From assembly GCA_910588875.1 (NCBI GenBank), contig CAJURT010000016.1:9640-73639 (forward strand): a DNA stretch of 64,000 nt, given 5' to 3'. The first letter of the stretch is position 1; each line of letters starts with the position of its first letter. The translations under genes were made by a program, and so were the position numbers. Shown in pieces: positions 50,442-57,922 of the stretch. The notes beneath the pieces are model-generated. The model worked only from the letters and a program-made list of their open reading frames with translations, was not told the origin of the DNA and searched no databases. The stretch is from an uncultured Lachnospiraceae bacterium (GTDB lineage: Bacteria > Bacillota > Clostridia > Lachnospirales > Lachnospiraceae).

Positions 50442-51693
50442 AGTAAAGCTTCCCTGCCTCCAGTGGGCGGCCCTTAGCCGCCGCCATTTCGCTGACTGTC
50501 ACCAGCTGGAAGCCGCGCTTTGTCAGTTCCGGGATGATGGTCATCGAGGCATCGCCTGTAGCCCCGTATAATTCATGCATCAGAATAATGTCCCCGTCCT
50601 TTACCTGGCCCAATACGGAATTGATTGTCTGCTGGGCATTCCTTGTCTTCCAGTCCAGGGTGTCAATATTCCACTGAATCATTGGCATATGCGTATTCGC
50701 CAGTACGGTTGCATTGTAGCCGCCCCCTGGCAGGCGCATCACACGCGGCCGCACACCGCATACCGCCTCAATCGCATCATTGCAGCGGCTCACCTGTGCC
50801 TGGATCTCCGCCACCCCCTGCTTCTGCAGGTATTTATGGTTCATGGAATGGTTTGCCACCTCGTGCCCTTCAGCAACCATCCTTTTTACCTCCGTGGCAT
50901 AGGAACCAACCCTTTCCCCCACCAAGAAAAATGTGGCCTTCCCGCCATATTGAGCCAGGCAGTCCATAATACGGTTCCCTACTGACGGCTGCGGGCCATC
51001 GTCATAGGTAAGGGCCACCATCGGCCTGGAAGGGTCAACCGTGCGCCCTAAAGCCTGTTGTGCCGCTGCCTGCCGGGCTGCTTCCTCTGCTGCCGCCTGG
51101 GCCGCTGCCGCTGCCTCTGCCTCCGCTGCCTGCCGGGCTGCCTCTTGAGCCGCAGCTTCCGCCTGCCGGGCCGCTTCCTCCGCCTGACGGGCTGCCTCCT
51201 CTGCTTTCCTCTGTGCTTCTTCCTGTGCTGCTGCCGGCCCCTTGTTCTGCTGTCCGGCGCCGCCGGCCACAATCACAGACGATCCCTGGCCATTCTCTGC
51301 TCCCGCTGTCTGGCCATTCTCTGCCCCGGCTGCCTGACCATTCTCTGCTCCCGCTGTCTGGCCGCTTTCTGCTCCCGCTGCCTGGCCGTTCTCTGCTCCC
51401 GCTGTCTGGCCCTTCTCTGCTCCCGCTGCCTGGCCGTTCTCTGCTCCCGCTGTCTGGCCGCTTTCTGTTCCCGCTGCCTGGCCATTCTCTGCTCCGGCGG
51501 CCCGGCCCTCTGCAATCCCGGAACCCCCCGGATCCTGCATCCAGACCATGGCATCCTCCCCTTGCCCAACACTCACCCAGTCTCTTTTCTCCCAATCTGC
51601 CCTTCCAAAATCCGGCGCTGCCGCCCACACCGGCTGTGCCATCAGGCAGACAGCCCCAATCACTGCAGCTACCATTTTCCCATACTGCCTCAT
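50428..51693 (-). CDS. Secreted polysaccharide deacetylase with octapeptide repeats and coiled-coil linker
   Basis: The protein has 421 residues. The signal peptide ends near QPVWAAAP. A repeat region (about 64-135) has nine copies of AGAENGQA-type octads, followed by an Ala/Glu/Arg/Gln coiled-coil linker (about 150-215). The NodB domain (about 220-410) has VALTYDDGPQPS (catalytic Asp pair), HEVANHSMNHKYL (zinc His), MRLPGGGYN and ILMHELYG. It likely deacetylates peptidoglycan or another surface glycan, often giving lysozyme resistance. The repeats and coiled coil probably act as a spacer through the wall. Confidence 0.9.
   Translation of the reverse strand: MRQYGKMVAAVIGAVCLMAQPVWAAAPDFGRADWEKRDWVSVGQGEDAMVWMQDPGGSGIAEGRAAGAENGQAAGTESGQTAGAENGQAAGAEKGQTAGAENGQAAGAESGQTAGAENGQAAGAENGQTAGAENGQGSSVIVAGGAGQQNKGPAAAQEEAQRKAEEAARQAEEAARQAEAAAQEAARQAAEAEAAAAAQAAAEEAARQAAAQQALGRTVDPSRPMVALTYDDGPQPSVGNRIMDCLAQYGGKATFFLVGERVGSYATEVKRMVAEGHEVANHSMNHKYLQKQGVAEIQAQVSRCNDAIEAVCGVRPRVMRLPGGGYNATVLANTHMPMIQWNIDTLDWKTRNAQQTINSVLGQVKDGDIILMHELYGATGDASMTIIPELTKRGFQLVTVSEMAAAKGRPLEAGKLYSSFR
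51288..51503. repeat. Nine tandem 24-bp repeats in the deacetylase gene
   Basis: Units such as GGCCATTCTCTGCTCCCGCT plus GTCT start at 51288 and recur every 24 bp to 51503. Alternate units differ in one codon (Ala or Thr at the eighth residue), suggesting past duplication of 48-bp pairs. Confidence 0.92.
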
Positions 51694-51786
51694 CTTTCTC
51701 GTCCTCCAAAATCTTTGTTAATCAAACACACTGTATCCCGCCTTCCTCAGACGCCGTGCCATTATCACTTAGGGCCACTGCCCTTC

Positions 51787-52596
51787 TTATCCTTTGGGAT
51801 GCCGCAGATACACCCACCAATAAACACCCCCCACAAACACAGCGCCCCCCACGATATTCCCCAAGGTAACCGGCAGAAGATTCCTGAACAAAAAGTTCCC
51901 CCATGTCAGAACGCTCGTATCTGTTGTTATGGCCTTTGCATATTCCGGGAGGCCCGCAGCAAACAAACCAGCCGGGCAGTAAAACATATTTGCCACGCTG
52001 TGCTCGAAGCCGCAGACCACAAACACCAGGATAGGGTAGAACAGGGCGATTACCTTCCCGGCGGCATCCTTTGCCGCAAAACTAACCCACACCGCCAGGC
52101 AGACTAAAAGGTTGCAGAGAACCCCTTTGAGGAAGGCATCCAAAAAGGGCATCGATACCTTTGCCACTGCAGTACTGACCGCAGACGCCGCCAGCTGCCC
52201 GTCAAACAGGCTCAGCTGATGGCTGTAAGCCACCATCCAGGCCACCAGGACGCTCCCTGCAAAATTCCCCAGATACACGATCAGCCAGTTGCGCAGCATC
52301 CCCCGCAAGGTGATCTCCCGGCCAAGCAGCGGAATCACCAGCAGGCAATTGCCGGTAAACAACTCACTGCCGGCCAGAAGCACCAGCGTAAGTCCTGCCG
52401 GAAAAACACAGGCGCTGACCAGCTTCCCTGCCGAACCACCCACCGTACAGGCAGCCGTGGAGGCACCGCATCCCGCCACGGCAATATAGATACCGGCCAT
52501 AACTGCAAGCAGAAACATCTTATCTGCCCCCATTGCCGCTTTCTTCTTTCCGATGCCGATATAATTCTCTGCAATCTCTCCTGGTGTATAAAGCAT
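51787..52596 (-). CDS. Formate/nitrite transporter family channel
   Basis: The protein has 269 residues and six membrane helices. LAGSELFTGNCLLVIPLL and GFEHSVANMFYCPAGLF (His of the pore in EHSVANM) are FNT signatures. YLGNFAGSVLVAW is the third conserved segment. Members carry formate, nitrite or hydrosulfide. It is 27 bp downstream of the PHP gene on the same strand, at the end of the sensory-hydrogenase operon, so formate linked to hydrogen metabolism is the most likely solute. Confidence 0.92.
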   Translation of the reverse strand: MLYTPGEIAENYIGIGKKKAAMGADKMFLLAVMAGIYIAVAGCGASTAACTVGGSAGKLVSACVFPAGLTLVLLAGSELFTGNCLLVIPLLGREITLRGMLRNWLIVYLGNFAGSVLVAWMVAYSHQLSLFDGQLAASAVSTAVAKVSMPFLDAFLKGVLCNLLVCLAVWVSFAAKDAAGKVIALFYPILVFVVCGFEHSVANMFYCPAGLFAAGLPEYAKAITTDTSVLTWGNFLFRNLLPVTLGNIVGGAVFVGGVYWWVYLRHPKG

Positions 52597-52623
52597 CGTC
52601 CTTTTCCTCCCAATATTCTCCTC

Positions 52624-53340
52624 CTACTTACCAAGCAGTGCATCGACCACCCCCTGAATACTCCTCTCCCTCACCGGTATCGTCAGATCCGGCTCATGGA
52701 TATGTTCCAGGTAGTGGGCATCCGAATTGCTGATAATCCGGCAGCCATCCAGATAGGGGTTGCCCCGCTTCACCTCATGCAGCTTTTTCAGGTCCTTCAG
52801 TTCCGCTGTCTTAAACCTGCTGTCCGGCGGCACAAAGCCCAGGTTGGCAATCAGGCTGTTGGCGCTCTTCTCGATATGTGCCGGGAACATCACTCCGTCA
52901 TAGGAACGCACCAGATCCCAAAGCTGGTCAAAGGAGATGTCCGCGCTGTTGATCAGCAGGTTCGGCTCCGTCCCCACCACCTCATCCTCCTCGTTGCAGA
53001 TCTGCTGCTTCCCAAAGACTGCTTCCTTGTTGGGAAACTTCATCAGGCGGCCATACACATAGGCATCAAAAGCAAGGGCCTGTTCCAGAGCCGGAAACAG
53101 GCATACCGCGTGAACCTCCTCCGAGGTATTGATCTCCATCCCGGGAATCGCCAGCAGGCCGAACTGCTCCGCCAGCTTCATCACCGCCGGGCAATTCCGG
53201 CAGGTATTATGGTCGGTGACTGCAATCACATCCAGACCCTTGATGGCCGCCATGCCCACAATATTGCCAGGTGTCATATCATCATCCCCGCATGGGGAAA
53301 GGCAGGAATGGATATGCAGGTCATAAGTAAGGCTGATCAT
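52624..53340 (-). CDS. PHP-domain metal-dependent phosphoesterase
   Basis: The protein has 238 residues. All four PHP metal motifs are visible: DLHIHSCLSPCGDDDM, AVTDHNT, IPGMEINTSEEVHAVCLFP and the late FPAHIEK and SNSDAHY. It probably hydrolyses a small phosphoester or a nucleotide; the substrate is unknown. The start at 53340 follows AGGGATAGGGAT and comes right after the stop of the DRTGG gene. It lies between that gene and the formate channel in the sensory-hydrogenase operon, an association suggesting a signalling role. Confidence 0.9.
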   Translation of the reverse strand: MISLTYDLHIHSCLSPCGDDDMTPGNIVGMAAIKGLDVIAVTDHNTCRNCPAVMKLAEQFGLLAIPGMEINTSEEVHAVCLFPALEQALAFDAYVYGRLMKFPNKEAVFGKQQICNEEDEVVGTEPNLLINSADISFDQLWDLVRSYDGVMFPAHIEKSANSLIANLGFVPPDSRFKTAELKDLKKLHEVKRGNPYLDGCRIISNSDAHYLEHIHEPDLTIPVRERSIQGVVDALLGK

Positions 53341-53344
53341 ATCC

Positions 53345-53680
53345 CTATCCCTGCATGGCCTGGTATATTTTAAGCGCCGCGTCAAAAATCGGCAGCTCGG
53401 TCCCCATCACCGTGATCTCCTGATCCTTTGCCTTCTTCATGGCAACCTCATCCAGCACGGCGCCCTCTGCCATAATGATACACGCCGCATCCGTCAGGGT
53501 AGCCACTGCCAGAGTGTTCATATTCCCCATCACTGTCACCCAGGCACAGCCTGCCGGCGCCCGCCCCATAGCAATACTCAGCAAATCACAGCAAAACGGC
53601 ACCGTAATCTCCCGATCAGGATTCTCTCCCACATTCACTATGGCAAACATACCACTGTCCAATAACTCCTGTACTGTCAT
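53345..53680 (-). CDS. DRTGG-like domain protein (second copy)
   Basis: The protein has 111 residues. The pattern MTVQELLDSGMFAIVNVGEN, then DLLSIAMGRAPAGCAWVTVMGNMNTLAVATLTDAACIIMAEGAVLDEVAMKKAKDQEITVMGTELPIF matches DRTGG-type domains, which bind nucleotides in other proteins. It is related in layout to the gene at 55734-56081. GGAGGGAGAGG precedes the ATG, the last copy of a 38-bp repeat unit. Its place between the hydrogenase-like and PHP genes suggests a regulatory subunit. Confidence 0.75.
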   Translation of the reverse strand: MTVQELLDSGMFAIVNVGENPDREITVPFCCDLLSIAMGRAPAGCAWVTVMGNMNTLAVATLTDAACIIMAEGAVLDEVAMKKAKDQEITVMGTELPIFDAALKIYQAMQG

Positions 53681-53693
53681 ATTCCTCTCCCTC

Positions 53694-53819
53694 CTGCAAA
53701 CCATCCGCCGGCAAGCTTCGTCCCTTCCCGGCTGCAAACCACCCACCGACTGGCTTCGTCCCTTCCCGGCTGCAAACCATCCCCCGGCGGGCTGCTTCCT
53801 CCCTTCCCGCCTGCAAAGC
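53694..53819. repeat. Tandem 38-bp repeat (three copies plus partial) between the hydrogenase-like and DRTGG genes
   Basis: CTGCAAACC marks unit starts at 53694, 53732 and 53770, with a partial at 53811. Read on the minus strand each unit has GGGAAGGGA-like purine sequence, and the unit nearest the DRTGG gene forms its ribosome binding site. The 138 bp between the two genes is almost all repeat. Confidence 0.85.
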
Positions 53820-55225
53820 TACTTCCCGCCCTCGTCCTCAGCCTCCCGGTTATCCAAAAGCGACATCTCATCTGAGATTCTCTGGATATATTCCTTCAGA
53901 ATCCGCAGTGTCTCCTGTCCGCCCTTGTCCCCCTCATGCAGATCATCTGCCAGAATGGAGACCTCCTCAGACAGCTTGTGCAGGTTCTCTCTCAGGTAAT
54001 AGACACAGTCATTCTCGCTGGCCTGCCCCCGCACGATATCCTCTGCCAGCGCCTTACACGTAGGCGCCCCGCAGGAGCCGCAGTCCAGGCCCGGCAGCTT
54101 CTTGCACAGCCGCTCCACCTGGTTTAAGCGGGCAAAGCTTTCCATCATGTTGCCCCCAAGGCTGAACACCGGCTCATACTGCACGCCGGTTGTCCAGGGA
54201 ATCATCTCCTCTGCGTGATCTTCCATATCCATATGGCTCCGGGCCACCGGCATGTATTTGCGCAGGCGCTTTAACTTCACCTCAGCCACATAAGGGTTCT
54301 CCACATTCAGGACCCCTCCCACGCAGCCGCCGTTGCAGGCATTCAGTTCCACGAATTTCAGGTTCGTGAACTTCTGATCCTCCAGATCCTCCAGCACCCG
54401 GATCACATTCTCGATGCCGTCTGCCGCCAGATAACTCTCCGTGAACAAACCGCTGGCCTCCCCGCCGCTCCGCCCCCAGCTAATGCCGATCTTGCCGGAG
54501 GTCACCAGATCCCAGGCCTCCTCCCCCACAGCCTTCATATGGGAGATCAGCTGGGGATAGACATCCTTGATCGCCAGCACATGATCCACCTGGCTCCTCT
54601 CCGTCCCCAGAGGAGCCTTGGAATAAGTCACCTTCGAGGGACAGGGGGAAATAAAGCAGATGCCGATCTCCTTCCTCTCCAGGCCCGTCTTCTGCATGGC
54701 ACGCTGGGCCGCCAGGGAAGCCGCCACCTCCACCGGCGGGTTGAGAGGCAGCAGATGGGAAATCAGGTTCGGGAAACGCACCCGTATCAGGCGCACCACA
54801 GAGGGGCAGGCCGTGCTGATAATCGGCAGATTGTCCTCGTGATGGTTGAGATACTCCCGGGTGGCCTCCGACACCAGTTCCGCCGCCGCGCTGACCTCAA
54901 ACACATCGTTAAAGCCCATCAAAAGCAATGCGTTCAATACGATATTCACATCGTCCAGATTGTTGAACTGGCTGTACAGGGCTGGCGCCGGCAGCGCCAC
55001 CGTATAGCGGTACTGCTTCATTACCTCCATCTTGTCAAAGGTGGCATGCTTGGCATGGTGGGGGCATACCCGGATGCACTCCCCGCAGTCAATACAGAAT
55101 TTGGCATTAATCTGTGCCTTTCCGTTCCTGACCCGGATCGCCTGGGTCGGGCAGCGCTTGATGCAGTTGATGCATCCCTTGCACAGTTCCGGATCCAAAC
55201 GCACCGAATGGTAAAATTTATCCAT
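53819..55225 (-). CDS. [FeFe]-hydrogenase-like protein, putative sensory (HydS-type without PAS)
   Basis: The protein has 468 residues. Two N-terminal 4Fe-4S motifs (CKGCINCIKRCP, CIDCGECIRVCP) are followed by the hydrogenase large-subunit core. The four H-cluster cysteines are present: STACPSV, FISPCPSK and ELNACNGGCVGGV. The residue before the first ligand is Ala, where catalytic enzymes have the proton-relay Cys, as in sensory HydS. A C-terminal (Fe-S) domain (about 380-440: LDCGSCGAPTCKALAEDIV) adds another cluster. It sits in an operon with HATPase, DRTGG and PHP genes, divergent from the hydABC-type operon, so a redox or hydrogen sensor is likely. Confidence 0.83.
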   Translation of the reverse strand: MDKFYHSVRLDPELCKGCINCIKRCPTQAIRVRNGKAQINAKFCIDCGECIRVCPHHAKHATFDKMEVMKQYRYTVALPAPALYSQFNNLDDVNIVLNALLLMGFNDVFEVSAAAELVSEATREYLNHHEDNLPIISTACPSVVRLIRVRFPNLISHLLPLNPPVEVAASLAAQRAMQKTGLERKEIGICFISPCPSKVTYSKAPLGTERSQVDHVLAIKDVYPQLISHMKAVGEEAWDLVTSGKIGISWGRSGGEASGLFTESYLAADGIENVIRVLEDLEDQKFTNLKFVELNACNGGCVGGVLNVENPYVAEVKLKRLRKYMPVARSHMDMEDHAEEMIPWTTGVQYEPVFSLGGNMMESFARLNQVERLCKKLPGLDCGSCGAPTCKALAEDIVRGQASENDCVYYLRENLHKLSEEVSILADDLHEGDKGGQETLRILKEYIQRISDEMSLLDNREAEDEGGK

Positions 55226-55311
55226 ATCCTGCTACCTCCTGTCCTTTTTCCAAAATGCTGCCAGAGCGCGGAGAACACTGCCCCGAACCCTGAACAAACC
55301 CGGCAAAAGCT

Positions 55312-55734
55312 TTACATCCTGACTATCATCGTGATCGTCGTCCCAACCCCCATCTTCGTCTCAATCGCCATGTCGTCCGTATATTTTTTCATGTTCGGCA
55401 GACCCATGCCTGCGCCGAAACCAAGGCTCCGCACCTCATCCGGCGCCGTGGAATACCCCGCCTTCATCGCCTGCTCCACATCCGGTATCCCGGGACCCAC
55501 ATCCGCCAGGATCATCTTAATCTCCACCGGGGTAATCTCCACCGTGATCTCGCCTCCGTTGGCATGGATCACCATATTGATCTCCCCCTCATACATGGCA
55601 ATCGCCACCTTGCGGATCGCCTCCGGGCTGACCCCCAGCTGCTTTAGCTTGCCCTTCACATCACTGCTGGCCTCCCCTGCCCTGGTGAAATCGTCCGGAG
55701 AAATCTCATATTTCAGAACAATCGCCTCGTCCAT
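55312..55734 (-). CDS. HATPase (anti-sigma factor / RsbW-like)
   Basis: The protein has 140 residues. GHKL ATP-binding fold: YEGEINMVIHANGG (N box), ILADVGPGIPDVEQAMKAG (G1 box) and GFGAGMGLPNMKKYTDD (G2 box). Small stand-alone HATPases act as anti-sigma kinases or histidine-kinase-like partners. It overlaps the stop/start with the upstream DRTGG gene and is 86 bp before the hydrogenase-like gene. It is probably the signal output of the sensory module. Confidence 0.87.
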   Translation of the reverse strand: MDEAIVLKYEISPDDFTRAGEASSDVKGKLKQLGVSPEAIRKVAIAMYEGEINMVIHANGGEITVEITPVEIKMILADVGPGIPDVEQAMKAGYSTAPDEVRSLGFGAGMGLPNMKKYTDDMAIETKMGVGTTITMIVRM

Positions 55735-56081
55735 CAGATCGCACCTCCTCCCAGGCCGGCCTTATATAACATCCCACAGGAAGAGAACATCCGATGCCCT
55801 GTCTCCAGCACGATGATCTCCCGCTCCCTTGCCATATCAATGATGGTCTCATCCGGCTTCTTCCCCCGCACAAACACCAGGCACACAATGTCCAGCATCT
55901 CTGCCGTGCGGATCACCTGGGGGTTGCACAGACCGGTGAGAAGCACCGAATGATCTTTGGAAAATGCCAGCACATCGCTCATCATATCGGAACCGCAGGC
56001 ACTCCTCACCTCCCGGTCAAGGAACTCCTCTCCTGTCAGAACCCGCGCTCCCAGTATCTCCTTTACATCTTTTACTGTCAT
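55734..56081 (-). CDS. DRTGG-like domain protein (first copy)
   Basis: The protein has 115 residues. MTVKDVKEILGARVLTGEEFLDREVRSACGSDMMSDVLAFSKDHSVLLTGLCNPQVIRTAEMLDIVCLVFVRGKKPDE is typical of DRTGG proteins that accompany HATPase and hydrogenase genes in Clostridia. It is the first gene of the minus-strand sensory operon and overlaps the HATPase gene. Possible ligand: a nucleotide. GGAGG precedes the ATG. Confidence 0.78.
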   Translation of the reverse strand: MTVKDVKEILGARVLTGEEFLDREVRSACGSDMMSDVLAFSKDHSVLLTGLCNPQVIRTAEMLDIVCLVFVRGKKPDETIIDMAREREIIVLETGHRMFSSCGMLYKAGLGGGAI

Positions 56082-56260
56082 ATCCAGCCCTCCTTATTTG
56101 ATTTCCCTTTCACAGCCGCCCCGTTTGTCTCCGGAGTTTAGCCTGCTTTCTTCCCCATGCTGGCAGTTGTCTGTTTTTTAACCAGAAATTCCCGGCCCGT
56201 TTCCAAAAACAGCCCCCGCTTCCAGCCTCTTCCAGCCCGAACCGTCATTTTGCTATATTA

Positions 56261-56289
56261 AGAATACCATCGAAAACATGAATTATCAA
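56261..56289 (-). promoter_or_regulatory. Possible promoter of the sensory-hydrogenase operon
   Basis: Minus strand TTGATA (56284-56289), 17-bp spacer, TATTCT (56261-56266). It lies in a 334-bp AT-rich divergent space (56082-56415). The plus-strand side carries dyads such as AAAACAT/ATGTTTT and a TTAACAA half-site near 56379, but no convincing plus-strand promoter was found. Confidence 0.45.
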
Positions 56290-56415
56290 TGTTTTTTATC
56301 GATATGTTTTTAACGTGAATGATAACTATTTATTTACTATGGATTTTTTATCATTTTCATGGTAGAATGTTGGTACATTTAACAAATAGTATCATTACCA
56401 GAAGGAGGATGAGAC

Positions 56416-56910
56416 ATGGCTTGCAAAAAAGAAGGAGTTCCTTTCAGCGGAACCCCGGAGCAGGAAGCCGCTTTGAAAAAGGTCATCGCTGAACTGAAGG
56501 ACACCAAGGGTGCCTTGATGCCCATCATGCAGCAGGCACAGGAGATTTACGGCTATCTCCCCATCGAAGTTCAGACCATGATCTCCGACGAGACGGGTAT
56601 CCCGCTGGAGAAGATTTATGGCATTGCAACTTTTTATACCCAATTTGCCCTGCAGCCTAAGGGCAAGTACCAGATTTCCGTATGTCTCGGGACGGCATGT
56701 TATGTGAAGGGATCCGCTGCTATTTTCAGCAAACTGGAGGAACTTCTTGGCATCACCAACGGGCAGTGTACCCCGGACGGCAAGTTTTCCCTGGACTCCT
56801 GCCGCTGTGTCGGCGCCTGCGGCCTTGCCCCTGTCATGATGATCAATGATGAAGTGTACGGACGGCTGGTGCCGGACGACATCCCGGGCATCCTGGCCAA
56901 ATATCAGTAA
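56416..56910 (+). CDS. hydC: Electron-bifurcating hydrogenase, HydC-type (NuoE-like) 2Fe-2S subunit
   Basis: The protein has 164 residues. The NuoE/24-kDa thioredoxin-like fold has Cys ligands in SVCLGTACYVKGS and SCRCVGACGLAPVMMIND, four in total for a 2Fe-2S cluster. IPLEKIYGIATFYTQFALQPKGKY is typical. It passes electrons between HydB and HydA in the trimeric NAD/ferredoxin hydrogenase. GGAGG precedes the ATG, and it is the first gene of the operon. Confidence 0.93.
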   Translation: MACKKEGVPFSGTPEQEAALKKVIAELKDTKGALMPIMQQAQEIYGYLPIEVQTMISDETGIPLEKIYGIATFYTQFALQPKGKYQISVCLGTACYVKGSAAIFSKLEELLGITNGQCTPDGKFSLDSCRCVGACGLAPVMMINDEVYGRLVPDDIPGILAKYQ

Positions 56911-56916
56911 ACGCCT

Positions 56917-57474
56917 ATGATGACTGAGATTTCCTTAAACGTCCTGGATGTGGCAGAGAACTCCACCCGGGCAGGTGCATCCTTAGTCCGGATTACAGTG
57001 GCAGCGGACACTACGGCAGACCGGCTGAGCATTACCATCGCTGACAATGGCTGCGGCATGACCCCGGAGCAGGTGGCCCAGGTGACGGATCCCTTCTTCA
57101 CCAGCCGAACCACCCGCAAGGTAGGGCTGGGGGTTCCTTTTTTTAAGTATGCGGCAGAAGCAGCGGGCGGTTCCTTTTCTATCGAATCAGAGCCTGGTAT
57201 CGGAACCACGGTGACGGCAGTATTTGTCCTGTCCCACATTGACCGGATGCCCCTGGGGGATATCACAAGCACCATACATACCCTAGTGGTCTATCACCCG
57301 GAGACGGATTTTCTCTATCAGTATCACTATAACGGCCGGTCTTTTACCCTGGACACAAGGGAATTTAAGGAAGTGCTGGAGGGCGTTCCCTTTGACACCC
57401 CGGAGATTTCCGCATATATTCTGGATTATCTGACTGAGAATAAACTGGAAACTGACGGCGGCGCCGTGTACTGA
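56917..57474 (+). CDS. HATPase-domain protein in the hydrogenase operon
   Basis: The protein has 185 residues. The GHKL fold has NVLDVAENSTRAGASLVRI (N box), IADNGCGMTPEQVAQVTDPFFTSRTTRKVGLGVPFFKYAAEAAGG (G1 and G2 boxes), like the ATPase part of a histidine kinase, but no dimerisation or phospho-acceptor domain. The C-terminal 80 residues are not recognised. It lies between hydC (6 bp) and the ferredoxin-like gene. The lack of a good ribosome binding site suggests coupling to hydC. Its function in hydrogenase operons is unknown, probably regulatory. Confidence 0.85.
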   Translation: MMTEISLNVLDVAENSTRAGASLVRITVAADTTADRLSITIADNGCGMTPEQVAQVTDPFFTSRTTRKVGLGVPFFKYAAEAAGGSFSIESEPGIGTTVTAVFVLSHIDRMPLGDITSTIHTLVVYHPETDFLYQYHYNGRSFTLDTREFKEVLEGVPFDTPEISAYILDYLTENKLETDGGAVY

Positions 57475-57522
57475 AAACGTGCGCCAGATTACATTGTCAT
57501 AATTTGGAGGATATTACATACT

Positions 57523-57900
57523 ATGAAAAGCCTTGAAGAGTTAAAAGCCATCCGCAACAAGATGCAGGGCCAGGTAGGCCTGCGGGCGGAAGACAGCAAC
57601 CAGACCCGCGTGGTAGTGGGTATGGCCACCTGCGGGATCGCCAGCGGCGCCCGCCCGGTACTGAATGCCCTGTCCGGGCTGGTTCAGGAGAAGGGTCTCA
57701 CCGGCAAGGTAGCCGTGACACAGACCGGCTGCATCGGCCTGTGCCAGTATGAGCCCATCGTGGAAGTGATGGAGCCCGGCAAATCCAAGATCACCTATAT
57801 CAAGATGAATCCCGACAAAGCTGCTGAGATCGTGGAGCGCCATCTGATCGGGGGACATGTGGTGGAAGAATACACCCTGAATTCAGCAGACATCAAATAG
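57523..57900 (+). CDS. 2Fe-2S ferredoxin-like protein (thioredoxin fold)
   Basis: The protein has 125 residues. VVVGMATCGIASGARPVLNAL and VTQTGCIGLCQYEPIVEV place the cysteines as in thioredoxin-like 2Fe-2S ferredoxins and the N-terminal part of HydB. It is 48 bp after the HATPase gene and 22 bp before hydB. In related operons this small protein is an extra electron carrier or assembly partner of the bifurcating hydrogenase. GGAGG is 11 bases from the ATG. Confidence 0.88.
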   Translation: MKSLEELKAIRNKMQGQVGLRAEDSNQTRVVVGMATCGIASGARPVLNALSGLVQEKGLTGKVAVTQTGCIGLCQYEPIVEVMEPGKSKITYIKMNPDKAAEIVERHLIGGHVVEEYTLNSADIK

Positions 57901-57922
57901 CATTGTTCAAAGGAGGACAAAA

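Noticed and set aside
50443..50467. Additional rho-independent terminator for the second TRAP operon
   Set aside because: No stem with a following T-run beyond the weak 7-bp hairpin already listed.
54539..55816. 425-residue plus-strand frame opposite the sensory hydrogenase genes
   Set aside because: Spans two genes on the other strand and an intergenic gap, with no recognisable domain.
56368..56385. Rex (NADH-sensing repressor) site upstream of hydC
   Set aside because: Only one TTAACAA half-site is good; the other half does not fit the TTGTTAA consensus at the right spacing.
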